Assembly (NCBI RefSeq): GCF_001748145.1
Contig: NZ_BCQA01000001.1
Location: forward strand, 868,001 to 932,000
Length of the DNA: 64,000 bases
Source: Bosea sp. BIWAKO-01
GTDB lineage: Bacteria > Pseudomonadota > Alphaproteobacteria > Rhizobiales > Beijerinckiaceae
Direction of reading: 5' to 3'
In this document: positions 16,566 to 26,292 of the stretch, in pieces
Layout of the letters: each line of letters begins with the position of its first letter
Position numbering within the stretch: position 1 is the first letter of the stretch
Notes under the pieces: model-generated
Seen by the model: the letters and a program-made list of their open reading frames with translations, nothing else
What the model was told of the DNA's origin: nothing
The model's database searches: none
Program-made: the position numbers and the translations under genes

Positions 16566-18317
16566 ATGGTTCCCGCTGGAAGAAATGCCGCAGACCGTCC
16601 TGGCTCAGAGCATCCCAATCTGAGCTACCGGTTCTGGGCCGCGATCATCCTGGTCATGGCCTGTTCACTGGCCCTCGGCCTGACACTCATCGCCAGCTAT
16701 CACAACGACCTGGACGCCAGTCGCGACGATCTCTCCAAGCTGCAGGCCTTCAGGCTCGCCCTGGACGCGGCCAATCGGCTGACTGCAGAGCGGGGGCCGG
16801 CGAACAGCGTCCTGGGCGAGGAGCCATCGCTCGACAGCCCTTCCCGCCAACGGCTGATTGCGTTCCGCACCGAGACCGACGCCGCGCTGGAGCGGATTTC
16901 CGCGACCGCCCAACTCAAGCCATCGCTGGATGCCCTGGTCCAGACGCTCGCCTCGGCCCGGCAGCAGGTCGACGCTCTCGCCAGACGCCCGCTGTCAGGG
17001 CGCAGCAACGCCGAGATCGAGCAGGCGGTCGAGACCATGTTCGGCGTCTTCGATGCGGCCCAGCCGATGCTGTCCATGGTCATGACCGGCCTCCTGGCTG
17101 GCGAGACCGACCTCGTCGGCCACGCCATGGTCGCGCGCATGCTGAGCGAATTGCGCGAGTATGCCGGGCGGCTCGGCTCCCATCTGGTCATCCCGATGGC
17201 CAGCGGCCTGCAGATCGATCTTGACCGCAGGGGCGCCTTCGAGCTGAGCCGGGGGCGGGTCCTGGCCTTGTGGGAGCTCGCCGGGCAACAGACTGGGGCG
17301 AGCGACGATGCGCGAGTCGCTGCTGCGCATCAGGCGGTCGTCGAGCGCTTCTTCGGGGACGGGATGGCGCTCCTCGAGCGAACGCTCAAGGCAGGCCAAT
17401 CCGGCGAGTTTGGCGTCACCCCGACCAGCTTCACCCATCTGATCGTGCCGACATTCGCACCGTTGGAGCAGCTTCGCGACGCCTATCTCGATGTCACCGT
17501 CGAGCATCTGCAGATGGAGCGCAACGTCGCTCTGCGGTCCCTCATCGCCGTCGTGGCCGCGACCTGCCTTGCGCTCATCATCGAACTCGCGCTGCTCGTC
17601 GCCAGCCAGAACCTGCTGTTTCGGCCATTGCTGCGCGCGCGCAGCCAGGTCCTTGCCCTCGCCGACGGGGCCGTGCAGGAGCCCATCGACGGCCGGGGCA
17701 TGCGTGGCGAGATGCGCAGCCTCTTCCTGGCGCTCGATACGCTTCGCCATCGCCTGATCGAGCGCAACACGCTGGACAGCGAACGTGCGGCGCTGACGGA
17801 GAGACTGAGGAAACGGGCCGACACCGATGGCTTGACCGGCGTGCTGAACCGGGGCGCTCTGGAGCGACTGGTCGCTCACCTCCATGACGGGACCGCGGCC
17901 CCGACGGCCATCGGCCTGATCCTGCTCGACATCGACTACTTCAAGGACGTCAACGACCGGTTCGGCCATGCCGCGGGAGACACGATCCTGAAGGAAGCCG
18001 CCCAGCGCCTGCGCTTGGCGCTGCGGCGCGACGACGTCATTGCCCGCTTTGGCGGCGAGGAGTTCGCCATCCTCCTGATGGATCCACATGTCGAATCGCC
18101 GGTCGATGTCGCAGAGCGGCTCCGGACGATTCTGCAGGCCTCCCCCTTCACGCTGGAAACGGGGGAAAGCGTCGAGGTGACAGCGAGTCTCGGCGTGGCG
18201 CGAGCAGAAAACCAGGACGGAGGCTGGCCTGCGCTCGTTACAGCCGCCGATCGCGCGCTTTATGTCGCCAAGGCCGCGGGACGCAACCGTGTCGAGGAAG
18301 ACCGAGAGACGTCCTGA
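16566..18317 (+). CDS. Membrane-bound diguanylate cyclase (GGDEF)
   Basis: A 583-residue protein. TM1 is at about residues 22-43 and TM2 at about 322-347, bounding a roughly 280-residue periplasmic helical sensor region with no recognised fold. After a HAMP-like stretch comes a GGDEF domain (about 410-575). The active site GGEEF is at 496-500 and an intact inhibitory I-site RRDD at 487-490, exactly five residues upstream, so the enzyme is probably active and product-inhibited. It makes cyclic di-GMP from GTP. No EAL domain. Its position after a PdhS-like kinase fits a signalling neighbourhood. Confidence 0.93.
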   Translation: MVPAGRNAADRPGSEHPNLSYRFWAAIILVMACSLALGLTLIASYHNDLDASRDDLSKLQAFRLALDAANRLTAERGPANSVLGEEPSLDSPSRQRLIAFRTETDAALERISATAQLKPSLDALVQTLASARQQVDALARRPLSGRSNAEIEQAVETMFGVFDAAQPMLSMVMTGLLAGETDLVGHAMVARMLSELREYAGRLGSHLVIPMASGLQIDLDRRGAFELSRGRVLALWELAGQQTGASDDARVAAAHQAVVERFFGDGMALLERTLKAGQSGEFGVTPTSFTHLIVPTFAPLEQLRDAYLDVTVEHLQMERNVALRSLIAVVAATCLALIIELALLVASQNLLFRPLLRARSQVLALADGAVQEPIDGRGMRGEMRSLFLALDTLRHRLIERNTLDSERAALTERLRKRADTDGLTGVLNRGALERLVAHLHDGTAAPTAIGLILLDIDYFKDVNDRFGHAAGDTILKEAAQRLRLALRRDDVIARFGGEEFAILLMDPHVESPVDVAERLRTILQASPFTLETGESVEVTASLGVARAENQDGGWPALVTAADRALYVAKAAGRNRVEEDRETS

Positions 18318-18520
18318 TTCGGGCTCGTCGCCATCCCGGCCGGGGACGACGACCAGCAGAATCTCACCGGATCACGACGTCCTCGAACCGCTTCGCACGC
18401 GCATGCGCTGACGGGCCGCGGGTGAAAAATTTCTGCCGTCATAGTTTCGCCCCTTCCCGCCGCACATAGGGAGGCACCCCGTTCTCGCAGGCAGAGTCGC
18501 GAAGAGTTCCGACCAACGGA

Positions 18521-20470
18521 GTGGTGTTGCGCCCGTTCTACGACGAAAACGCCGATGCGCTGACCGATCCCTTTGCGCCTCGCCCGAGCCCCATGCCGCT
18601 GCGCGATCACGCCGCCTTCTCGGGACGGTGGCTTTCGGCCAGCCTGCTTCTGGGACTGGTCGGAGCCGGATTGCTGACCTCGTCATTGCTGGTTTCCGAG
18701 GCCGATAGCCCCGCCACGCGAAGCCCGGAAAGGGCCGTCTCGGCCTCGCCGCGTGGCGCCAGTGCAAACGGCTCGGCCCGCAAGGGCGACCTGCTTGTAC
18801 AGCGCGGGTTCTCGATCGGCACGGCGCGTCATTTCCGTGCGCCGCTCACCGAAACGGTCGGTGCGCGCGAAATCACCAAGGTCCATGCACTCGTCCACGT
18901 CGCAGCGGAACTCTCGCCGCTCGCGATAGCCGCTCCCAACATGCCCGACCTCGAATCACTCAGCTCTCCGCCCAGTGCAGGTCGTGAGGCTGCGCCGCAG
19001 GCGGCAGTCGACCCCGCCGATGCCGATGTGTCGGTGGTGAGGCGCGATCTATCCGATCAGGCGGCGACAGGCACAGAGCCTGGCCTCTCCGATGCCGCCG
19101 CCGCCGAGCAGGTTGCCGAGTTGCTCCGCCTCTCCGGATCGGAACCGCAACTGCCGCTGGAGTATTCGAACCAGCGCATTCTCTCGCGCACCCTTCGCTT
19201 GGCCGGGGAAGCCGAAACGGAGCAGGCGGCTCCCCTCGGCTCACCGGCATTCGGTTCTCTGGATGTCAGAATCATACCGGAGAACGTCACCAATATTCCC
19301 GTGCGCACCGGCTCTCAGGGAGCGTTCGAAGAGCGCGACATCATGCTAGGCCACGGCGACACCCTGGCCTCCATCCTCCAGAACAATGGCGCAGACAACC
19401 GGCAGGTCGCGGCCATCGTCGCCGCACTCGGAAAGCGCGCGAAGGCGGAGCTCCCGGAAGGCCAGCATCTGCGCCTCCTGATTGCACCGGAGGGCAGCGG
19501 CCAAACCATCCAGCGCGTCATTCTCTTCGACGAAACCGGCCCGGAAGAGATCGCTGCAGCCGATGACGGCGGCCGGTTCGTCGCGGTGGCCAAGAATGAC
19601 GCGCGCCACAGTCCAGCTGACGACAGCAGCGATGACGACGACGAGGACAGCGGCGAGCGCGCCACCCTCTTCCAGAGCGTCTATGCCAGCGCGGTCAAGA
19701 GTCAGGTACCGCGTGAGCTCATCGACGAGTTCGTCGGCATCTTCGCGTCGAATCTCGATCTCAAGCAGCGAACGAATGTCGGCGATCGCCTCGAGATGAT
19801 CTTCAGCGACGACGAGGCCGCCTCGACCGGCCGCCGTGAGCTGCTCTATGCCGCCCTGACGGCGGAGGGAGAGACCCACCGCGTCTATCGCTACGCTTCG
19901 CCCGAGACCGGGGATGTCGACTATCTCGACGAAGAAGGGCTTTCGCTGCGAAAGCTCCTGCTGCGCCGACCGGTCCAGATCGGACGCATGAGCTCACCGT
20001 TCGGCATGCGCCGTCACCCGATCCTGCGCTATGCACGCCTTCACAGTGGCGTCGACTGGGCCTCGCCCCGCGGCACGCCGATCATGGCTGCAGGTGACGG
20101 GAAGGTCGTGGCCGCCGGCCCGCATGCCGGCTACGGCAACCGCGTCGAGATCGAGCACGCGAATGGCTACGCCACCGCTTACAACCACATGGCCAATATC
20201 GGCTCGCAGATCAAACCGGGGGCCACTGTCCGCATGGGCGAGATCATCGGCACCGTCGGCACGACTGGTCTCTCGACCGGACCTCATGTCCATTATGAGG
20301 TGACGATCAACAACCACTTCGTCGATCCGATGAAGGTCAAGCTGCCGAGCAACCACAGCCTGGGCGGCACGGCGCTGAGTGAGTTCAAGGACCACCAACG
20401 CCAGATCGAGAAGCTCAGGCAGCCCGGGCCCGCCACCACGGTCGCAGTGCAGAACGGACGCGCTGGCTAA
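18521..20470 (+). CDS. M23 family (LytM-type) metallopeptidase
   Basis: About 649 residues. A transmembrane segment near residues 45-66 (SASLLLGLVGAGLLTSSLLV) anchors it in the inner membrane with a periplasmic body. The middle part has a LysM/OapA-like region (GHGDTLASILQNNGADNRQV), and the C-terminal peptidase M23 domain is at about 485-605. The zinc site reads H508-SGV-D512 and the catalytic pair is H589/H591 in GPHVHYEV, so it should be active. Such enzymes cut peptidoglycan cross-links in cell growth or division. GTG at 18521 or TTG at 18527 may be the true start. Confidence 0.9.
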   Translation: MVLRPFYDENADALTDPFAPRPSPMPLRDHAAFSGRWLSASLLLGLVGAGLLTSSLLVSEADSPATRSPERAVSASPRGASANGSARKGDLLVQRGFSIGTARHFRAPLTETVGAREITKVHALVHVAAELSPLAIAAPNMPDLESLSSPPSAGREAAPQAAVDPADADVSVVRRDLSDQAATGTEPGLSDAAAAEQVAELLRLSGSEPQLPLEYSNQRILSRTLRLAGEAETEQAAPLGSPAFGSLDVRIIPENVTNIPVRTGSQGAFEERDIMLGHGDTLASILQNNGADNRQVAAIVAALGKRAKAELPEGQHLRLLIAPEGSGQTIQRVILFDETGPEEIAAADDGGRFVAVAKNDARHSPADDSSDDDDEDSGERATLFQSVYASAVKSQVPRELIDEFVGIFASNLDLKQRTNVGDRLEMIFSDDEAASTGRRELLYAALTAEGETHRVYRYASPETGDVDYLDEEGLSLRKLLLRRPVQIGRMSSPFGMRRHPILRYARLHSGVDWASPRGTPIMAAGDGKVVAAGPHAGYGNRVEIEHANGYATAYNHMANIGSQIKPGATVRMGEIIGTVGTTGLSTGPHVHYEVTINNHFVDPMKVKLPSNHSLGGTALSEFKDHQRQIEKLRQPGPATTVAVQNGRAG

Positions 20471-20471
20471 A

Positions 20472-20568
20472 GCATCACCTCGAGACGTGGAGTGCGATTT
20501 TCGGGAAGGCCGACGCGAGCACAGAAGGCTGGATCATCGGAGCGGATACGAGATCCGGTCCGATGATG
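20472..20568 (-). repeat. Composite dispersed repeat, two modules, inverted copy F
   Basis: Module 1 (20472-20516, degenerate, reverse orientation: GTGGAGTGCGATTTTCGGGA) is joined by a 15-base spacer containing AGAAGGCT to module 2 (20532-20568, GATCATCGG...CCGGTCCGATGATG, itself an inverted repeat). The same two modules and spacer occur in reverse at 47533-47627. It sits between the convergent M23 peptidase and mgtE. Confidence 0.8.
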
Positions 20569-20596
20569 TAGCCTCACCCGTCCTGCAGCCGGGCGT

Positions 20597-21970
20597 TCAA
20601 AGCAGGGTGCCGCTCAAGATCATCGCGGCCACCCCGAAATAGATCATCAGGCCGGTGACATCGACCAAGGTCGCGACAAAGGGAGCCGACGCACTCGCCG
20701 GGTCGAAACCCAGGCGCTTGAGGATGAAGGGCAGCATCGAGCCTGTGAGCGAGCCGAAGGTGACGATACCGAGCAGAGCCACGCCGACGGTTGCCGCGAT
20801 CAGGGCCCAGTGCTCGCCATAATCGTACAGACCGAGCTTCTGCCAGGCGATGACGCGCACGACACCGATGGCGCCGAGGATGGCGCCAAGCGTCAGGCCA
20901 GTCGGAATCTCACGCAGCGCCACCCGCCACCAGTCGCTCAGCTTGATCTCGCGCAGAGCCAGCGCCCGGATCAGCAGCGAAGTGGCCTGCGACCCGGAAT
21001 TGCCGCCCGAGCTCATGATGAGCGGGATGAACAGGGTCAGCACGATCGCCTTCTCGAGCTGGCCTTCATAGTGCTGCATCACCGAGGCCGTCAGCATCTC
21101 GCCGATGAGCAGGATGCTGAGCCAGCCGGCGCGCTTGCGGATCATCCGGCCGAAGCTGATCTCGTTGTAGGGCTCGTCGAGCGCCTCCATGCCGCCGAGC
21201 TTCTGCACGTCCTCCGTCGTCTCCGCGATCATCGCATCGATGACGTCGTCGACCGTGACGATGCCGATGACGCGCTCGCCCGCATCGATCACGGGAACGG
21301 CAAGGAGGTCGTATTTCGTGAACAGCCGCGCGACATCCTCCCGGTCCACCTCCGGCGTCACGCTGATCGGCTTCATCTCGGGCACGACAGAAGCGACGAG
21401 CGCCTGCGGATCGCCGCTGATCAGCCGGCGCAGCGACACGGCGCGGACCAGCTTCCCGGTCGCGGGATCGAGGACATAGATCGCGTAGATTGTCTCACGC
21501 GTACGCTCGACATGCCGGATGTAGTCGAGCGTGCGCGCGACAGTCCAGTCGGCCGGCACGCTGACGAATTCCGTCGTCATGATCGAGCCTGCGCTTTGCT
21601 CGGGATAGGCGAGCAGGCGATTCAGTGTCGCGCGCGTGTCGTGGTCGACACGGCCGAGCAGGCGAAGGCGCAACGGCTCGTCGAATTCCGGGACCACGTC
21701 GGCGACGCGGTCCGCCGACATGGCGGACAGGAACTGCGCGGCGCGCGCTTCCGGCATCAGGCCGAGCGCTTCGGAGGCCACCGTCAGTTCATGCTGGTCC
21801 AGCACCTCGACGGCCCGTTCGAACGGCAAGGCAAGGAGCACGGCCGCAACCGTTTCGACGTCCTGGTCGTTCAGGGTTTCGACAATGTCGGCGATATGGT
21901 CCCGCGCCAGCGTCTGGGCGAGGGTTGCAGCGAGAAGATCCCGCTCCGGTGCGGTGGCAACGGCATTCAT
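20597..21970 (-). CDS. mgtE: Magnesium transporter MgtE
   Basis: A 457-residue protein with the MgtE N domain (about 15-130), two CBS domains (about 135-255, containing the SAGSIMTTEFV motif) and a five-helix membrane domain (about 285-457). The membrane part begins RKRAGWLSILLIGEMLTASV and holds the signature SSGGNSGSQATSLLIRALAL. MgtE forms a Mg2+-gated Mg2+ channel. The ATG at 21970 is preceded by AAAGGA eight bases away; an in-frame ATG at 21997 has no binding site. No Mg2+ riboswitch was recognised upstream. Confidence 0.95.
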   Translation of the reverse strand: MNAVATAPERDLLAATLAQTLARDHIADIVETLNDQDVETVAAVLLALPFERAVEVLDQHELTVASEALGLMPEARAAQFLSAMSADRVADVVPEFDEPLRLRLLGRVDHDTRATLNRLLAYPEQSAGSIMTTEFVSVPADWTVARTLDYIRHVERTRETIYAIYVLDPATGKLVRAVSLRRLISGDPQALVASVVPEMKPISVTPEVDREDVARLFTKYDLLAVPVIDAGERVIGIVTVDDVIDAMIAETTEDVQKLGGMEALDEPYNEISFGRMIRKRAGWLSILLIGEMLTASVMQHYEGQLEKAIVLTLFIPLIMSSGGNSGSQATSLLIRALALREIKLSDWWRVALREIPTGLTLGAILGAIGVVRVIAWQKLGLYDYGEHWALIAATVGVALLGIVTFGSLTGSMLPFILKRLGFDPASASAPFVATLVDVTGLMIYFGVAAMILSGTLL

Positions 21971-22293
21971 AGCTCGTATCCTTTGATCGGCCGTCATGGC
22001 CGATCGCAGGCGAGCCGGTTTCCCCGGTCAGGCGCGCGAAGCGGCGTCAGACGGCATCGACTGTCGACTGGGACTGTCGGTTGGCATTGGGTCGGGGTTC
22101 CTGTGAAACTGCCGCCGGAAGGCTTGCAGCGAGGCCGAGATGCACCCGAAGGCTCATCGCGTCAACCCCCATTGCCGTGACCGGAGCGCGTGTGCGGGAA
22201 CGCGCGTCCATCTTCGCAGGAACGAGCCGATCACGCCGGTTGGCGGTTCAGTGCCGGCCCTCTAAGGTCGGCGTACGAAACGACGAGGGCAGC
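21971..22293. other. Intergenic region between divergent mgtE and acyl-CoA dehydrogenase genes
   Basis: About 320 bases with no supported gene. It should hold both promoters; no clear sigma-70-type pair, operator or riboswitch could be picked out by eye. The frame of the dehydrogenase is open through here but lacks conservation. Confidence 0.5.
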
Positions 22294-23451
22294 ATGGAAT
22301 TCGCGCTGAGCGACGAGGAAGGACTGATCCGCGAAGCCGCACGGAAAATCGCGTCCGACCGGCTGGCGCCGCTGGCCGAGGCTCTCGATCGCGGAGAGGG
22401 TCGCAGCGAATTCCTGGCCAATCTGAAGACCCTCGCCGAGAACGGCTTCATGGCGCTCAATGTCCGCGGCGAGTTCGGCGGCAGCGAGGCCGGCACGGTC
22501 GCCTTCGCGCTGACACTGGAGGAACTCGCGGCCGCCTGCGCCTCGACCGCGGTCACGACCTCGGTGACAAATATGGTCGGAGAGGTCATCCAGGCGGTCG
22601 GCTCGGCCGAGCACAAGACCGCCTATCTGCCGAAGCTCGCAGACGGCACCTATGCGGCCGGCGCCTTCTGCCTGACCGAAGCCGGAGCAGGTTCGGACCC
22701 CGCGGGCATGCGGATGCGGGCGCGCCGCGACGGCGACAGCTATGTGCTCGACGGCCAGAAGATCTTCATTACCAGCGGCGAATATGCCGGCCTCTTCGTC
22801 GTCTGGGCCGTGACCGACCCCGACGCACCGAAAGGCAAGGGCATCTCGGTTTTCCTGGTTCCGGCCGACACGCCGGGCGTCAGCGTCGGGAAGGCCGAGA
22901 AGAAGATGGGGCAGACCGGATCGGCCACGAATACCATCCATTTCGAGGGCGCACGCATCCCGGCCTCGAACCTGATGGGTCGGGAGAATGACGGCTTCCG
23001 GGTTGCGGTCGGCGAGCTGGCTGGCGGCCGCATCGGTGTCGCCGCCGTTTCGCTCGGCATCGCCCGCGCGGCCATGGAGGCTGCGAAATCCTACGCCAAG
23101 GAGCGGCAGCAATTCGGCCAGGCGCTCAGCGACTTCCAGGGCCTGCAATGGATGATCGCCGACCGCGAGCTCGATCTGCATGCTTCACGGCTGCTGATCC
23201 TCGACGCCGCCGCCCGCAAGGACCGCGGCGAGCCTTTCGCCCGGGAGGCCTCGATGGCCAAGCTCTTCGCCTCGGAAGCGGCGCATCGCTGCACCGACAC
23301 GGCAATCCAGATTCATGGCGGCGCCGGCTATTGCCGCGACTTCCCCGTCGAACGCTACGCCCGCGATGCCCGCATCACCCGCATCTATGAGGGCACCTCC
23401 GAGATCCAGCGCCTGATCATCGCCCGCGAGACCTTGCGCCAGACCGTCTGA
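22294..23451 (+). CDS. Acyl-CoA dehydrogenase
   Basis: A 385-residue flavoenzyme with the three-domain architecture. The helical N domain starts MEFALSDEEGLIREAARK. The beta domain has CLTEAGAGSDPAGMRMRA and IFITSGEYAG, both FAD-binding. The C domain has ERQQFGQALSDFQGLQW and the catalytic glutamate region RIYEGTSEIQRLIIARE. It introduces a double bond into acyl-CoA and passes electrons to ETF; an ETF-quinone oxidoreductase lies at 43.7 kb. The start at 22294 has GAGGGC ahead. The GST gene follows 26 bases later and may share its transcript. Confidence 0.94.
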   Translation: MEFALSDEEGLIREAARKIASDRLAPLAEALDRGEGRSEFLANLKTLAENGFMALNVRGEFGGSEAGTVAFALTLEELAAACASTAVTTSVTNMVGEVIQAVGSAEHKTAYLPKLADGTYAAGAFCLTEAGAGSDPAGMRMRARRDGDSYVLDGQKIFITSGEYAGLFVVWAVTDPDAPKGKGISVFLVPADTPGVSVGKAEKKMGQTGSATNTIHFEGARIPASNLMGRENDGFRVAVGELAGGRIGVAAVSLGIARAAMEAAKSYAKERQQFGQALSDFQGLQWMIADRELDLHASRLLILDAAARKDRGEPFAREASMAKLFASEAAHRCTDTAIQIHGGAGYCRDFPVERYARDARITRIYEGTSEIQRLIIARETLRQTV

Positions 23452-23477
23452 CCACCCCCAACCTGAAAGCCTGCCTC

Positions 23478-24140
23478 ATGACCCTGACGATCTACGGGTG
23501 CTATCGTTCGCGCGCGACGCGCAATATCTGGCTCGCCAACGAACTTGGCCTCGCCTTCAAGCATGTGCCTGTGATCCAGGCCGGCCGGGTGACTGATCCC
23601 AAGGCCGCTGACGCGCCGGTCCATACCCGCAGCGCCGAATTCCTGAAGGTGAACCCCAACGGGCATATTCCCTCGATCGACGATGACGGCTTCGTCCTGC
23701 ACGAATCGCTCGCAATCAACCTCTATCTCGCCCGCAAGCATGGCGGACCGCTGGCGCCGAAGGACGTCCAGGAAGAGGGGCTTGCAGCGATGTGGTCACT
23801 CTGGGCCGCGACCGAATGCGAGACCAACGCGCTCAACACGCTGTATCACCGTGTCGCCAAGCCGCCGGCGGAGCGCGACGCCAAACTGGCCGATGCCGCC
23901 GCCGACGCCCTGCGCGCGCCTCTGGCCGTGCTCAATGACGCCCTCGCCAGCGACGGCTATCTCATTGGCGGCCGCTTCACCGTCGTCGACATCAATGTCT
24001 CCGAAGTCATCCGCTATGCCCAGACCGGCGCTCCCGAGTTGTTTGCCGCCGTTCCGCATGTGAAGGCCTGGCTCGAAGCCTGCCAGGGGCGCCCTGCCTT
24101 CAAGGCGATGTGGCAGGCACGGGACGCCGAGGCGGCCTGA
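23478..24140 (+). CDS. Glutathione S-transferase family protein
   Basis: A 220-residue protein with an N-terminal thioredoxin-like domain (MTLTIYGCYRSRATRNIWLA, with the ILP-type loop reading NGHIPSIDDDGFVLHESLAI) and a helical C-terminal domain (about 95-215, with YLIGGRFTVVDINVSEV, the N-capping motif). The substrate is unknown. Lies 26 bases after the acyl-CoA dehydrogenase, so probably in one operon. Confidence 0.9.
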   Translation: MTLTIYGCYRSRATRNIWLANELGLAFKHVPVIQAGRVTDPKAADAPVHTRSAEFLKVNPNGHIPSIDDDGFVLHESLAINLYLARKHGGPLAPKDVQEEGLAAMWSLWAATECETNALNTLYHRVAKPPAERDAKLADAAADALRAPLAVLNDALASDGYLIGGRFTVVDINVSEVIRYAQTGAPELFAAVPHVKAWLEACQGRPAFKAMWQARDAEAA

Positions 24141-24177
24141 TCAGAAAGCGGGTGGCGGCTCGGCCGCCTTCGCCCTA

Positions 24178-24206
24178 GCGATCCTGCAACTGCATTGCAG
24201 GATCGC
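24178..24206. promoter_or_regulatory. Perfect 11-bp inverted repeat ahead of EamA gene
   Basis: GCGATCCTGCA-actgcat-TGCAGGATCGC, ending 16 bases before the EamA start. No T-run follows, so an operator or a leader hairpin is more likely than a terminator; if transcribed it would fold just ahead of the ribosome binding site. Confidence 0.5.
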
Positions 24207-24222
24207 GTCAAGGACCGAGCCC

Positions 24223-25167
24223 ATGGCCTCTCCCCCCGCCGCCCCGCCGCCCGCGATGGGTACGCGCGAATGGCTGCTGCTGCTCGTGCTTTCGCTGCTC
24301 TGGGGCGGCTCCTTCTTCTTCGCCAAGGTCGCGGTGACGGAATGGCCGCCACTCGCCGTGGTGCTGGCGCGGGTCGCCCTTGCCGCAGCCGTGCTCCATG
24401 TCGCCGTGCGCGCGCTTGGACTGACGATGGCGGTGGGCGGCCGGATGTGGCTCGCCTTCTTCGGCATGGGCCTGCTCAACAACCTCATCCCCTTCGGCCT
24501 GATCTTCTGGGGGCAGACGCAGATCGGCGCTGGCCTCGCCGCGATCCTGAATGCGACGACCCCAGTCTTCGGCGTGGTCGTCGCTCATCTTTTCGGGAGC
24601 AACGAGAAGGCCACGCCACTGAAGATCGCCGGCGTGCTGGCCGGTGTCGCCGGTGTCGCCATCCTGATGGGCCCGGATGTGATCAGTGGGCTCGGCAATG
24701 CATTGCTTCCACAGCTCGCCTGCCTGGCGGCCGCACTCTCCTATGGTTTTGCCGGCCTCTATGGTCGCCGGTTCCGGGAGCTCCCGCCCCTGGTGACGGC
24801 AACGGGCCAGCTCAGCGCCACCACGGTCATGACCGTGCCGCTGGTCCTGATCCTCGCCCCGCCATGGCTCCTGCCGTTGCCATCCAATGGCGCAATCGGC
24901 TCACTTGTCGGGCTCGCCCTGCTCTCGACGGCCCTCGCCTATGTCATCTTCTTCCAGATCATGCGGCGCGCCGGCGGCAGCAATGCCATGCTGGTGACCT
25001 TCCTCGTGCCGGTCAGTGCCATCCTGCTCGGCGTCGGTCTGCTCGGGGAAGCCCTGCTGCCGCGGCATTTCCTCGGCATGGCAGCGATTTTCCTCGGCCT
25101 CGCCCTCATCGACGGACGGCTCTTCCGGCGCCGCAAGGGCCCTCATCCCAAGGAAAGCCGCGGCTAG
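24223..25167 (+). CDS. EamA/DMT family transporter
   Basis: A 314-residue membrane protein with ten predicted helices arranged as two EamA repeats (about 15-150 and 165-295). The first repeat begins LLLLVLSLLWGGSFFFAKV and the second ends with LGVGLLGEALLPRHFLGMA. This superfamily exports amino acids and other metabolites at the inner membrane; the substrate cannot be assigned. The C-terminus is basic and cytoplasmic. Confidence 0.92.
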   Translation: MASPPAAPPPAMGTREWLLLLVLSLLWGGSFFFAKVAVTEWPPLAVVLARVALAAAVLHVAVRALGLTMAVGGRMWLAFFGMGLLNNLIPFGLIFWGQTQIGAGLAAILNATTPVFGVVVAHLFGSNEKATPLKIAGVLAGVAGVAILMGPDVISGLGNALLPQLACLAAALSYGFAGLYGRRFRELPPLVTATGQLSATTVMTVPLVLILAPPWLLPLPSNGAIGSLVGLALLSTALAYVIFFQIMRRAGGSNAMLVTFLVPVSAILLGVGLLGEALLPRHFLGMAAIFLGLALIDGRLFRRRKGPHPKESRG

Positions 25168-25302
25168 GTCCACGGCTTTGTTGCCAAAAAATTATGAATT
25201 GCTCTACGGTCGCTTTCACGGCACGAGCCGCTAAAGGCCATAACCGCGAAGACTGGAAGATATCGCAAAAAGCGATACGCCAGAGGGGAGCAGACGATCG
25301 TC

Positions 25303-26292
25303 ATGGATGTTCGGCAACTGCGATGCTTCATCGCGGTGGCGGAGGAACTGCATTTCGGCCGCGCGGCTGAAAGGCTTGGCCTCGCACCGCCCGCGCTTTC
25401 GCGCCAGATCAGCACGTTGGAAGACGAGTTGGGCGTCAGCCTGCTTACGCGCACGACACGTCAAGTCGCGCTGACCCGCGCCGGCCTGCTGATGCTCGAG
25501 GAAGCCAAGGGCATCCTCGTCAAGATGGAACACGCCTCTCGCGCCGTGCGCGAAGCCTCGCTCGCCTCGAGCAAAGTGTTGCGGGTGGGCGCGATCGATG
25601 CCGCCTCCTCCAGCTTCGTTCCGCAAGCTCTCGTCGCCTTCCGCGAACGTCACCCGGGTATCGAGATCAAATTTGTCGAAGCCATGACCGCGGCGCTGAT
25701 CCAGATGCTGGAAGCCGGCAAGCTCGACATCGCGCTGGTGCGTCCGCCGCGCAAGCCGACAGACTGCGCATTCGAGATCTTGCGTGTCGAACGGCCGATC
25801 GTGGTGCTCAACGAGAGCCATCCTCTCGCCGCCCGCGAGAGCCTGACGATGAACGACCTGATCGGCGAGCCGTTCGTCGTTCCGTCCAAGCGGATCCGGC
25901 CCTTCGCCTATGATCTCGTGATGGCCTATTTCGAAAGCGTCGGCTCGGTACCGAACGTGACGATCGAGGCCACCGAAAAGCCTGCCATGATGTCTGCGGT
26001 CGCCGCGGGGCTCGGCATGGCGCTCGCTCCCGACTGGGTCTCGCGCCTGACCTTCCCGGGTGTGACAATGCGCCGTCTGCGCGGCGCATTGCTCGATCCG
26101 CCGCCGCCCGGCGCCCTTGTCGGCGTCGCCTGGCGTCCACACCAGAAGCTCGCGGCGCGCGACGACTTCCTGAACATTCTTCGCGAAAGCGTGACGTTGA
26201 TCGACGAGAAGAACGTCCTGCCGTTCACAATGCCTGTCAAAAAACTGAAGCGTGCGGCCCAGACCGCCAGACCCCAGACTGGAGGAGCCTGA
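25303..26292 (+). CDS. LysR family regulator of the tct operon
   Basis: A 329-residue LysR protein. The N-terminal winged helix (MDVRQLRCFIAVAEELHFGR to VSLLTRTTRQ) is at about 1-60 and the effector-binding domain at about 90-295. Its stop overlaps the tctB start by one base (TGATG), so unlike most LysR genes it is the first gene of the transport operon it presumably controls, not divergent from it. The C-terminal extension past about 300 is basic. Likely effector: the transported organic acid. Confidence 0.93.
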   Translation: MDVRQLRCFIAVAEELHFGRAAERLGLAPPALSRQISTLEDELGVSLLTRTTRQVALTRAGLLMLEEAKGILVKMEHASRAVREASLASSKVLRVGAIDAASSSFVPQALVAFRERHPGIEIKFVEAMTAALIQMLEAGKLDIALVRPPRKPTDCAFEILRVERPIVVLNESHPLAARESLTMNDLIGEPFVVPSKRIRPFAYDLVMAYFESVGSVPNVTIEATEKPAMMSAVAAGLGMALAPDWVSRLTFPGVTMRRLRGALLDPPPPGALVGVAWRPHQKLAARDDFLNILRESVTLIDEKNVLPFTMPVKKLKRAAQTARPQTGGA

